DNA from: CAWUEZ02 sp963921355
GTDB taxonomy: Bacteria; Pseudomonadota; Alphaproteobacteria; Thalassobaculales; Thalassobaculaceae
Reading direction: 5' to 3'
Assembly: GCA_963921355.3 (NCBI GenBank)
Contig: OZ001190.1
Coordinates: forward strand, 1 to 64,000
DNA length: 64,000 nt
A program made the position numbers and the translations under genes. The notes under the pieces were generated by a model that saw only the letters and a program-made list of their open reading frames with translations, made no database searches and had not been told where the DNA came from. Positions 1-7,726 of the stretch are shown piece by piece. The number at the start of each line of letters is the position of its first letter. The stretch's first letter is position 1.

Positions 1-625
1 CCACGTTCCTAACGTCGATGGTCTGCTTCTTCGGCGCTCCGCTGTACCGCGACCGGGTGTCGTCACCTGCGACCGCAGCGGCCGCATCCCGATACAGGCC
101 AATCCACGTCTGTAGCCTTTCGTCTTCACCCAGGTAGGGCGCGCTCTCGATGCAGGAGCCGTACAGGTACACGTCCGGGTGGTAGGTCAGCAGCCAGTTC
201 GTGTCTGTATCCGCCGACAGCGCCGAAAGCCGCTGGTAGTAGGCGAGCACCGCCCCCACCGTTGAATTCGGGTACGGTCCCACCGTCACCGTATCGCCAA
301 CCACCGTGTAGTTAACTGGATCGGCCGGGGTGTCCGTCGTATAGGTGTTCTCGAACACAGACGGGGTTTGGTACTCTAGCCGAATCCTCGGGGTCGACTG
401 CCACACCAGCGTCCGTGTTTCGATGTAGTCCGCCGGAAGAGTTGCCTCGTCCCCCGTGAAGGTGAGCGTCGTGGTCGTTTCCATCCGCCGATTGCGGAAC
501 TGGACCTCGCGATTAACCCGTGCCTCCAGCAGCATCACGAAATCCGGGATCTTGGCCGTCAGATCGTCCCGGACCAGCAGATCCGCGATGGAAGTCCGAA
601 GCTCGCCGTAGTTACTCAGCGCCAT
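1..625 (-). CDS. Phage head-tail adaptor protein (partial, runs off left edge)
   Basis: My reading of the minus strand from the ATG at 625 gives at least 208 residues without a stop. It begins MALSNYGELRTSIADLLVRD and contains the pattern IPDFVMLLEARVNREVQFR followed by an LPADYIETRTLVW segment. This is typical of the SU10-type adaptor proteins that sit under the portal and connect head to tail. The start overlaps the end of the upstream TPR gene by 14 bases, so translation is probably coupled. The C-terminus is missing because the window ends. The family assignment is from sequence pattern only. Confidence 0.75.
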   Translation of the reverse strand, partial: MALSNYGELRTSIADLLVRDDLTAKIPDFVMLLEARVNREVQFRNRRMETTTTLTFTGDEATLPADYIETRTLVWQSTPRIRLEYQTPSVFENTYTTDTPADPVNYTVVGDTVTVGPYPNSTVGAVLAYYQRLSALSADTDTNWLLTYHPDVYLYGSCIESAPYLGEDERLQTWIGLYRDAAAAVAGDDTRSRYSGAPKKQTIDVRNV

Positions 626-1955
626 TCAAGACCTCCACAATCCGGTCTCGGACACGCTCAAGCGTCCAGTCCCGCATGACCTCCACACAGCCGTACCAGG
701 GCTGTTCGCCGCCGTATCGCCAGCCGGGGCGGTCATTCAGGAGCACAAGGCAGGGCGTCCCCAGAGCCCCTGCAAGGTGGGTTACGGCGTTCGGAACCGA
801 CACCACTAGGTCAAGCTCTTTCACCAGGGCTGCTGTGTAGTCGTAGTCCAAATCCCGCGCCGTGATGTACGGGAAGACGTGCACCCCACATTCCTCGGGA
901 CGCTCCGCATCCAGCGTGTGCTCAAGGTTGATGAACTCGGCATCGATATGGGCGAACGCCGTCATCATTTCTTTCAGATCGATCAGCTTGTCGTAGAACC
1001 CGGTCTGGATCGTCCCGCCCTTCCAGGAGATGCCGATCTTCTTTCGCCGGGGCATCGGGGCCAGAAGCCCCCGCACCATCGCTCTGCGACCGCTACAGGC
1101 CCGCAGATAGGGCTCACCGGGGAAATCCGCCGCTTCGTTTCGATACAGTCCCGGCAGCTGCGCCGCGCTGATCTTCGTGCGCGGCCCTACATCATTGGGC
1201 CAGTGCGGCACGTCGTCGTATCGCGTCCCGTAGACCCTCGCTTTCGGGAATGACCGGGAGAACAGCCCCACAAGCCGGGGCATCGACTCGATAACCGGCT
1301 CGTCCATCTGTTCGAGGGCATCCGGGATGCAGGAAGCGAACTGCACTTCATCGCCGATGCCCTGTTCCCCGTAGATGATTGTTGGCCCCTGACCGCCGGG
1401 CAGCCAGGTCGGCATCCCCTTGAACCGCTCCACCCTGTCTCGATGGCCAATGCCCAGGTCGTAGGCCCGCCAACCCTCGCGCCAATCCCCACGTTGCAGG
1501 AGCACGAACGCCTTGTTGCGCTCAATCTCGGAAAGGTCCGCCTGACCCCATTCCGATACGCCCAGAACCTTCTCAGGCTTCATGAACCAGTCCCACGCGT
1601 CGTCAAACCGCGCGAGGTTGATACAGACCATTCCCGCGTTGTTGATCGTCGGGATGTGCTTTGGGTTCAGTTCGTGCGCTTGCTCCAGGATGGTTAGGGC
1701 TTGTTCGTACTCCCCCAGCCCCGTAAGCACCCGCGCAAGGTCCGAATACGTCTCCGCGCTCGGGTGGATCTTCGCGGCCACCTGAGCCATCAGGTAGGCC
1801 TGCCCAAACTGGTTGGTGTCAAAGTAGATCGACCCGAGTTTGGCCAATGAATTCCAGTCGTGCGGGTCGCCTGCAATTGCCGCGTCAAAGCACGCGATCG
1901 CCTCGACGATATCGCCCGAACGCGCCGCCGCCGTACCCATCTCGTTGAAGTTCAC
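612..1955 (-). CDS. TPR protein with glycosyltransferase-like C-terminal domain
   Basis: 447 residues. About residues 1-140 form roughly four tetratricopeptide repeats (for example GDIVEAIACFDAAIAGDP and GEYEQALTILEQAHELNPKH). After a linker, the C-terminal half has IIYGEQGIGDEVQFASCIP, KKIGISWKGG and VVSVPNAVTHLAGALGTPCL, the pattern of TPR proteins with a GT9/heptosyltransferase-like fold. The likely role is sugar transfer or glycan binding, but the substrate cannot be predicted. It lies inside the phage structural operon, overlapping the gene before it by four bases (ATGA) and the adaptor gene after it. That makes it a phage gene, possibly acting on the virion or on host surface glycans. 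No signal peptide is seen. Confidence 0.72.
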   Translation of the reverse strand: MNFNEMGTAAARSGDIVEAIACFDAAIAGDPHDWNSLAKLGSIYFDTNQFGQAYLMAQVAAKIHPSAETYSDLARVLTGLGEYEQALTILEQAHELNPKHIPTINNAGMVCINLARFDDAWDWFMKPEKVLGVSEWGQADLSEIERNKAFVLLQRGDWREGWRAYDLGIGHRDRVERFKGMPTWLPGGQGPTIIYGEQGIGDEVQFASCIPDALEQMDEPVIESMPRLVGLFSRSFPKARVYGTRYDDVPHWPNDVGPRTKISAAQLPGLYRNEAADFPGEPYLRACSGRRAMVRGLLAPMPRRKKIGISWKGGTIQTGFYDKLIDLKEMMTAFAHIDAEFINLEHTLDAERPEECGVHVFPYITARDLDYDYTAALVKELDLVVSVPNAVTHLAGALGTPCLVLLNDRPGWRYGGEQPWYGCVEVMRDWTLERVRDRIVEVLNGAE

Positions 1956-2296
1956 AGGATCTTCTTCCTGATGCCGATTTGAGAGGTGTTCACCCGCAGC
2001 GCGCGGTAGTCGATGTCATCGAGCTTGGCGAGCAACTTCAGCCCGTCGTTCGGGTCGCGCCAGTCAATGCCCTCGGTGATCCGCCAGTGCTCCAGAAGGA
2101 ACAGCGGGACGCGACCGACATGCCACATATCCTTCTCTTTGCCCTTCGCCACGTCCGGGCCTTGGACTGCCTTGTTTTCCTCGATGATGGTGTCGACGCC
2201 CTTCCACTCGGTGTGAATGAAAGACGTGTCCGTCGCTTCGTCGTACTCGAACCACTCGGTCTTAAGCGGGTCGTCGTCGAATAGAATTCTGCCCAT
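1952..2296 (-). CDS. Hypothetical phage protein, 114 aa
   Basis: Acidic, Trp-rich, soluble protein (for example TEWFEYDEATDTSFIHTEWK) lying between the major capsid gene and the TPR gene. I do not recognise a domain. The position, between capsid and adaptor genes in a collinear structural operon, suggests a virion or head-completion role, which is inference only. Its ATG directly follows a terminator-like hairpin and has no clear Shine-Dalgarno sequence. Its stop overlaps the next start as ATGA. Confidence 0.7.
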   Translation of the reverse strand: MGRILFDDDPLKTEWFEYDEATDTSFIHTEWKGVDTIIEENKAVQGPDVAKGKEKDMWHVGRVPLFLLEHWRITEGIDWRDPNDGLKLLAKLDDIDYRALRVNTSQIGIRKKIL

Positions 2297-2299
2297 CAG

Positions 2300-2324
2300 A
2301 AAAAGGGAGGGCCGAAGCCCTCCC
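2300..2324 (-). terminator. Rho-independent terminator-like hairpin after capsid gene
   Basis: On the minus strand an 8-bp stem (GGGAGGGC/GCCCTCCC) is closed by a TTCG tetraloop and followed by five T residues. It sits seven bases after the stop of the major capsid gene. It probably reduces transcription into the downstream adaptor genes relative to the capsid. Confidence 0.75.
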
Positions 2325-2331
2325 CTCCCTA

Positions 2332-3318
2332 CTAGCTGGTGGTCAAACCCACGACCTTGCCGTGAGCTTTCTCGTTGCTCACCGCCAGCGTGACTTCGCC
2401 GACGATGTGCGCCTTCTTGCTGTCACCCGTCTTCGCAAGGTCTTCCTTGACGAATGGACGCAGGTAGCAGACTTCCAGGTATTCGAAGTCCAGGAACAGC
2501 GCGGACTGCTCACGACTGAACCGATCCGCGACGACCTTGACGCCCTGCTGACCCGAGAAGTCGGTGATGTAGATGTCCGCAGCACCGAGCACGGAGGCCT
2601 GGGCGTTGCTCATGCCCGCCGTGTCCCGATACAGGTTCGCGATACCAGCGAAGTTCTGCGAGAACTGCTGCTTGTTGAACGAGCCGACGATCAGGTAATC
2701 CGGCTCGCCGCCGTTGTCCCAGCAGGACTTGGCCAGCGTGCGCATCAGGCTTTCCGTGAACGCGCCTGTGGCGGTCGGATCGACCGGAGCGGACACGGAA
2801 CCAGCACTGTATCCAGCGGTGGTCGCGCCGCCCTGTGCAGCCGCATAGGCGATGTTCGAAGTCAGATACGACTCGATGCCCGCCATCGTGGCCGCAACCG
2901 TAGTGCTGCCGGTGACGGTGGCCTGGTTGCCGGTGATGGCCTTCTCCAGATCGCGCTTGATTTCCTTCATGCGCTTCTTGAGTTGGTAGGCCATCTGGCT
3001 CTTGTACCCGGCCTTCTTGATCGCCTCCGACGACCCGGAAACCTGCGCGGTCTTCTTCAAGATCTGCGTGCGGTTGCCCGGACGGACAGTCGCGGTGTCA
3101 GCCGTCGCCGTCGAGTCATCGCCCTCGATGTGGGCGTTCGTCGCCGCTGCGGCCAGTTCGTCAGTGTTCCACTCGTGATACTTCGCAGCAGCCGTGCCCT
3201 GCTTGGCGCGGCTGAGAACCGGCGTATCAACCGGCGAGATGTCGTAGATGATGTCCTGAAGATCCTCGCGGGCGTTGACGCGCGAGGCGGACAGCGTCGT
3301 TCCAGAAGGAACTGCCAT
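2332..3318 (-). CDS. Major capsid protein, SU10/DUF5309 type
   Basis: 328 residues. The N-terminal pattern NAREDLQDIIYDISPVDTPV, the KYHEWNTDEL segment, the VRPGNRTQILKKTAQVSGS stretch and the KKRMKEIKRDLEKAI helix are characteristic of the DUF5309/SU10 major capsid family, an HK97-fold protein that forms the phage head. The C-terminal half contains YLIVGSFNKQQFSQNFAG and the LDFEYLEVCYLRPFV segment. It lies directly after the scaffold gene and is followed by a terminator hairpin, the usual arrangement for the most highly expressed virion gene. Length is typical for the family. Confidence 0.9.
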   Translation of the reverse strand: MAVPSGTTLSASRVNAREDLQDIIYDISPVDTPVLSRAKQGTAAAKYHEWNTDELAAAATNAHIEGDDSTATADTATVRPGNRTQILKKTAQVSGSSEAIKKAGYKSQMAYQLKKRMKEIKRDLEKAITGNQATVTGSTTVAATMAGIESYLTSNIAYAAAQGGATTAGYSAGSVSAPVDPTATGAFTESLMRTLAKSCWDNGGEPDYLIVGSFNKQQFSQNFAGIANLYRDTAGMSNAQASVLGAADIYITDFSGQQGVKVVADRFSREQSALFLDFEYLEVCYLRPFVKEDLAKTGDSKKAHIVGEVTLAVSNEKAHGKVVGLTTS

Positions 3319-3341
3319 TTCATGCCTCCATTAACTGGCGA

Positions 3342-4247
3342 TTACACGTAGTCTTCCAAGACCTTGACCCAGGCATCGTTTGATTGGGTCTTGCGCGCGT
3401 GATCCAGCTTGGTGCGTTGGGCAGACTTGGCGGACGGCTTTACTGCGGAACCCGGCTTTTGAACCTTGGGCTTGCCCGCAACCTTCTTTTTCGCGGTGTC
3501 CTTCTTGACCTTCTGAGCCTTGAAGTGGGCATGAGCAGCCCGCAGCCATTTGACCAAGCGGGCATCCCCCACGAGCGCAACGTCCTGCTCATCAAACCCG
3601 TCATCGATCAGGGCTTGGCGCAGTTCCGTCTGTTCGCGCTGTGCGACTTCCGCGTTGGTCCACTCCGGGATGAGCTCGGGGAGCAACGCCGCCTGTGTGG
3701 CCAAGTGCTGCTGCCGACGCTGTTCCTGTTGGAGTGCCTGCTGCTGGGCAACCTCTTGGCGCTTGGCGTTACGTTCCCGCCAGTCGCGTTCGATCTTGGG
3801 GGCTCCCAACGGATCTTCGTCGTAGAGCTTGTCCCAATCGGGCTCGGTCTCTTGAAGGCCTTGAAGTGCCTCGAACTGCTGCCGAAGCACCGCCGCCGCC
3901 TGCTGCCTTTCGGCCTCAAACTGTTTCTCGCGCTCCGCAAGCTGCTGTGTCTTACGGGTGTAATCGGAGCGCATCAGAATCCCGTCTCGGACCTGTTCAG
4001 CGGTTAGCCGTTGGGTTTGACCATCGATTTCAACCTCGATGGTTCCCGCCGGGGCCGCCTCTACGTCCTCAACTTCTTCCTCATCGTCCGTTTCTTCCGC
4101 TTCCTCTTCGGCCTCGACCTCCGGTTCCGCGTCGTCCTCGGCTTGTCCGGCATCTGCCGGGGCCGCTTCTTCATCTTCGGCCGCATCGGCCTCAATGAAA
4201 GCCTCCAGCCGCTCCTCAACGGAGGGCTGTTCCGTATCCATTGCCAT
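3342..4247 (-). CDS. Capsid scaffolding protein
   Basis: 301 residues with the composition expected of a head scaffold. There is a very acidic N-terminal third (Glu/Asp/Ala-rich, residues ~5-75), a predicted coiled coil rich in Gln, Glu and Arg (~residues 100-185), and a strongly basic Lys-rich C-terminal tail (~residues 225-285) that would dock onto capsid subunits. A short conserved-looking motif IEVDGQ-like (residues ~70-90, EVEIDGQTQRLTAEQVRDG) is common in scaffold proteins of this phage group. It lies immediately upstream of the major capsid gene. Scaffolds diverge fast, so the call rests on position and composition. Confidence 0.8.
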   Translation of the reverse strand: MAMDTEQPSVEERLEAFIEADAAEDEEAAPADAGQAEDDAEPEVEAEEEAEETDDEEEVEDVEAAPAGTIEVEIDGQTQRLTAEQVRDGILMRSDYTRKTQQLAEREKQFEAERQQAAAVLRQQFEALQGLQETEPDWDKLYDEDPLGAPKIERDWRERNAKRQEVAQQQALQQEQRRQQHLATQAALLPELIPEWTNAEVAQREQTELRQALIDDGFDEQDVALVGDARLVKWLRAAHAHFKAQKVKKDTAKKKVAGKPKVQKPGSAVKPSAKSAQRTKLDHARKTQSNDAWVKVLEDYV

Positions 4248-4281
4248 GTCTCACCTATTTCGAGGGGCCTAACGCTTGTCC

Positions 4282-4560
4282 TCAGAGCCACCGCCGGGCG
4301 TTTTCATCCTTGGCGATGTCTTTCGCCGCCTTGGCGGCTTTCTTCCCGTCGTGGACAACCTTCTCCAGATGCTTGCGAACCTTGCGCAGCACCTGCACGC
4401 CTATCAGGCAGCGCGTGCGGGCTTCGTCATCCCTGGCCGGGGCAGCCAACGCGCGGTCGATGAGGGCCTTCTCGTAGACCGCGAACGCTTCTTTCAGCAG
4501 GTCGTCATCAAGCAACCGCTGGGCGTCTTCAGCCCTCCACTCCGGCGAACGGTCGCTCAT
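4282..4560 (-). CDS. Hypothetical phage protein, 92 aa
   Basis: Small, mostly helical, charged protein starting MSDRSPEWRAEDAQRLL. It has an Ala/Lys-rich C-terminus. The start was chosen at 4560 because the ATG overlaps the preceding stop as ATGA, indicating translational coupling. It lies between the portal-side genes and the scaffold. No domain is recognised; a role in head assembly is only suggested by position. Confidence 0.7.
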   Translation of the reverse strand: MSDRSPEWRAEDAQRLLDDDLLKEAFAVYEKALIDRALAAPARDDEARTRCLIGVQVLRKVRKHLEKVVHDGKKAAKAAKDIAKDENARRWL

Positions 4561-5081
4561 TCGCCGTCCTTCGGCCCTGCGAAGTTGCGCATGTAGTTGA
4601 GCAAGTTCTGCCAATCGTCGGATGTCGGGTCGTAGGTATCCTTGATATCGACAAAGCGCGTGTCGTCACCGCGCAACAGGTTGCTCACCATGGCCTGCTG
4701 ACCTCCCAACGCCGTATCTCCCGCCGGGCCGTACATGAACTGAATCGCATCCCCGAAGGTCAGACCCCGTTCCGGTTTGTTGTTCTCGACCACCGGCGCC
4801 GCTTGGCTTTCGTCGGAGGTGTACATGCCGCTCGGCGAAATGGGCTGAAGCATCCGCTCGCCCAGCCCGGCGTTCGGGTTGTAGACCACGCCGTTCAGCA
4901 GCCCACCGCCCAATTGGTTGATGGCCGTTCGCGCAATCTCTTCGTCGTCAGCGTTCGAGAACAGGCCGGTCAGGTCGCCGCGCTCGGGCCGGTAGACGGT
5001 CGCACCACCACCCAAGAGACCCTGAAGGTTCGGCGCTTGGTGATAGAGGGGGATGCCCCCGACCGTCATTGCGGGCGTCAT
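4557..5081 (-). CDS. Hypothetical phage structural-operon protein, 174 aa
   Basis: Starts MTPAMTVGGIPLYHQAPNLQ. It has Gly-rich and Asn/Pro-rich segments such as NQLGGGLLNGVVYNPNAGLG, and a C-terminal acidic helix (PTSDDWQNLLNYMRNF). No transmembrane segment and no known domain are seen. The ATG at 5081 lies just after the stop of the small basic gene before it. The location between portal and scaffold suggests a minor virion protein, which I cannot confirm from sequence. Confidence 0.7.
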   Translation of the reverse strand: MTPAMTVGGIPLYHQAPNLQGLLGGGATVYRPERGDLTGLFSNADDEEIARTAINQLGGGLLNGVVYNPNAGLGERMLQPISPSGMYTSDESQAAPVVENNKPERGLTFGDAIQFMYGPAGDTALGGQQAMVSNLLRGDDTRFVDIKDTYDPTSDDWQNLLNYMRNFAGPKDGE

Positions 5082-5082
5082 A

Positions 5083-5259
5083 TCAGCAGCCCTTGCCCGC
5101 GTTCTTGCCGCCCCTGGCACCGCCCTTCTCCATGGTCAGCAACCGGCCGTGCGGCTGCTTGCCGGTGTTGCCAACGTCGCCGTTGGGCTTGGCACTCATC
5201 TTCGATGAGCCGCCGCCACGGGTGTTACCCATCTTCTTGATGTTCGTGTTCTCTTTCAC
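5083..5259 (-). CDS. Small basic Gly/Lys-rich phage protein, 58 aa
   Basis: I place the start at a GTG at 5259 because GGAGG lies five bases before it and the portal stop (5261-5263) is adjacent. An ATG at 5274 in the same frame has no ribosome site. The product is low-complexity and basic, with Gly/Lys/Asn repeats (TRGGGSSKMSAKPNGDVGN, GGARGGKNAGKGC) ending in Cys. It may be disordered or nucleic-acid binding. Function is unknown. Confidence 0.6.
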   Translation of the reverse strand: MKENTNIKKMGNTRGGGSSKMSAKPNGDVGNTGKQPHGRLLTMEKGGARGGKNAGKGC

Positions 5260-5260
5260 G

Positions 5261-7489
5261 TCACCCTCCGTCATTCGGGATGTTGGCGTTACCGTCTCGG
5301 CTCTTGGCGGCGATCTTCTCGCGCTCAAGCCGTTCTTCCATCGCAAGCCGGGTCATATTGAGTTGATGCTTGCGCTCGTCGGCACGCTCTTGGGCGGCGA
5401 TCTTCTCCAGCCCAATAACGCGGTCGACCTCGGCCTGAAGAACCAACGCCCGTTCGGACGCTGCCGATTCAAGCGCGATCTTCTCGCGAGCAACTTCCTT
5501 GTCGCCCTCAATCCGCATGTGGTCGTTGGCTGCATCAAGCTGCGCCTGCCGCTCGGCTTGCGCGCCCTTCATCTCGTTCTCTTCTTGCTTGAGCGCCCGT
5601 TCCATCTCCGCCTTTACAATCTCAGGATTGGGCGGGGGCGGCTGCGTGGCCTGCTGGATACGCTGCTGTTCAACCCATTCGCCTGGGTCTTCAAAGTGCG
5701 CATCCGGGTCAAGGTCCATCGCCTCGGCCATCTTGCGCAGCGTCACGTAGTATTTCTCTAGGCTGGCAAGCGGGTTCGTCGGCCCCATCTGCGCCATCAC
5801 CGCTTCCTGTTTCGCGGCGATCATCCCGGTCTTCTGGATTTGCTCGTTCTTCGTGCCAACGCCCATCGCGACGTTGATCCGCACGTCCATGTCGACGTTC
5901 CACGAACGCGGATCGATCGGCACCCACTTCTTGCGAAGACGAACCACCCGCTCCCGGTCTTGGTGGCGGTTCAGCATCTTCAGCGCCAGCTTCACAGCCC
6001 GCGTCCAGCCCGTCTCAGCAAAGGTCCGGGCGATTAGCTCGATACGAGCCCGCGCACTGTTCGCCGCTTCCTCAACGCCTCTTGCGGTTTCCCCCTGGAG
6101 AACGTTGCCGTCCAATCCCCCGGCAAGGTCGTTCACACCTGAACGCGAGGCCAACACCCGGTCGACGTACTCAAGCATCGGGAACGCCTGCTGACCCGGC
6201 CACGCCGTCTGTATCGGCATGATCGCATCGCCTGGGGGGCCGTCCGTGACGTAGATGCTCCCCGGCTCTTCGCTCAACAGGTCGTCGAGGTCGACCTTGT
6301 CGCCGTTCACCGCCTTGTGCGGGTAGAGCGACAGGTACAGACCGTCCATCATCGCCCGCCAGATCGCGGTCTTAAGCGCCTGGATGTCCTTGACCAGATC
6401 CGCCATCGACCAACCCACCAGACGGTAGGGCAGACGGATGGCCGTCAGATCCGCGAAGGGCAGTTCGTCGGCGGGCTCGTTCTCCAGGATTTCGGTGTTC
6501 GTGCCACCTCCAATCACCGTGACCCGTCGAAGCTCCGACACCCCATCGCCGTCACAGTCGGCCCGCAGATAGCATTCGAAGACCCAGATGCGCTTCTGAA
6601 GCTCGGATTCCTCGGTCGGATACCCCTCCGAAAAGTCCAGGTCGTCGTAACGCTCGATTTCCTCGTCGTGGTAGTCGTCATCGGATTCCGACTTAGCCGT
6701 GCGCTCCAGAATGTCCTGGTCGTAGCCCTCGGCAAGAAGCCCTTCAATGGAACGGCGCTGGCGATGGCAGGCAAACTGCCAAGTGTGGTCGTTCTCATCC
6801 AGCGAGCGTGCACGCCGGTTAACGAGCATTTCATTCGGCGGCACCGCCATCCATTTCAAGCGCGCCTTGGTGGTCTTGCGCTTGATCTTGACCTCGTGGA
6901 CAGCCTCGATCTGCGCACCCAGCCCAGCCACCGCCAAAGCCTGGTCGGGCTCGACAAGCTGACCATCCACCCGCGCATAAGCGGTGTGCTCTAACACCTC
7001 CACATCGTTGTCTTGGACGAGCTCGGTGAACTCCGGGTCCGTCAGTTCCCCGTAGACCTCGGTGCGGACAGTGTCGGTCTCATCCCACCACAGCTTGACC
7101 ATTGAGGTGCGGGTGATGAGCGCCGACTTCATCCAGTCCACGGCGGTCTGAAAGCCGGGGTTATCCCGCATCAGGACAAGGTTGACGTAGTCGGTGGCCT
7201 GCTGTGCGTATTCCTCGTCTTCCGGCCCCTCCGGCTCGAACTTGACGACTTCATCAGTGCCCAGGAACGTCCGCACCAGCGACGGCATGACCGCTTCCAC
7301 GGTCTCCATCACGTCGCGGCTCATCACCTGAGAATGGCCCAGGCGTTCGTTGCCGTAGGGCTCGCCCTCGTATCGCTCCAGGTTGTCGCGCCGCTGCTGC
7401 GATAGCTCGTCCGTCTCGTAGCCGAGTGATGCCTTGATGTGGCTGGCGACGATGGATTTCAGTTTCTCGTCGTCAACCCTCGTCTTCAT
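5261..7489 (-). CDS. Portal protein
   Basis: 742 residues, the length of P22/SU10-type portals. The N-terminal region has RRDNLERYEGEPYGNERLGH, SRDVMETVEAVMPSLVRTF and a WMKSALITRTSMVKLWWDE segment typical of these portals. The middle has the LTAIRLPYRLVGWSMADLV and DLAGGLDGNVLQGETARGVE patterns. Residues ~620-735 form a long charged coiled coil (KAEMERALKQEENEMKGAQA and following), the barrel/C-terminal region. The portal is the dodecameric ring through which DNA is packaged. It lies between terminase and scaffold in the usual order. Confidence 0.92.
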   Translation of the reverse strand: MKTRVDDEKLKSIVASHIKASLGYETDELSQQRRDNLERYEGEPYGNERLGHSQVMSRDVMETVEAVMPSLVRTFLGTDEVVKFEPEGPEDEEYAQQATDYVNLVLMRDNPGFQTAVDWMKSALITRTSMVKLWWDETDTVRTEVYGELTDPEFTELVQDNDVEVLEHTAYARVDGQLVEPDQALAVAGLGAQIEAVHEVKIKRKTTKARLKWMAVPPNEMLVNRRARSLDENDHTWQFACHRQRRSIEGLLAEGYDQDILERTAKSESDDDYHDEEIERYDDLDFSEGYPTEESELQKRIWVFECYLRADCDGDGVSELRRVTVIGGGTNTEILENEPADELPFADLTAIRLPYRLVGWSMADLVKDIQALKTAIWRAMMDGLYLSLYPHKAVNGDKVDLDDLLSEEPGSIYVTDGPPGDAIMPIQTAWPGQQAFPMLEYVDRVLASRSGVNDLAGGLDGNVLQGETARGVEEAANSARARIELIARTFAETGWTRAVKLALKMLNRHQDRERVVRLRKKWVPIDPRSWNVDMDVRINVAMGVGTKNEQIQKTGMIAAKQEAVMAQMGPTNPLASLEKYYVTLRKMAEAMDLDPDAHFEDPGEWVEQQRIQQATQPPPPNPEIVKAEMERALKQEENEMKGAQAERQAQLDAANDHMRIEGDKEVAREKIALESAASERALVLQAEVDRVIGLEKIAAQERADERKHQLNMTRLAMEERLEREKIAAKSRDGNANIPNDGG

Positions 7490-7491
7490 GA

Positions 7492-7716
7492 TCAGGCGGC
7501 GCCCTCAGCCGCACGGCGCGCAAGCTCCGCATTCGACGGGCGACCAACCTTGCGCTTCACCGGCTCGGGCGCCTCGATACGCGCGTACTCTCGGTCCAAC
7601 CTATCGGCGACCTCCTCAACACGGCGGATTGCCGCGTCCAGATCCCTCAGCCGTTGCTGAAAGTTCCGCTGTTGCGCCTGGGTTTGGGCGATGACCTGGC
7701 CCACTGCTCTATCCAT
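7492..7716 (-). CDS. Small coiled-coil protein with AT-hook-like motif
   Basis: 74 residues. An N-terminal amphipathic coiled coil (QAQQRNFQQRLRDLDAAIRR) is followed by a basic segment VKRKVGRPSNAEL around residues 52-64. The K-x-GRP core resembles an AT-hook that binds the minor groove. Similar short tails are common in small phage proteins. It lies between terminase and portal genes, so a packaging accessory role is possible but unproven. Confidence 0.62.
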   Translation of the reverse strand: MDRAVGQVIAQTQAQQRNFQQRLRDLDAAIRRVEEVADRLDREYARIEAPEPVKRKVGRPSNAELARRAAEGAA

Positions 7717-7726
7717 CGATTACCCC

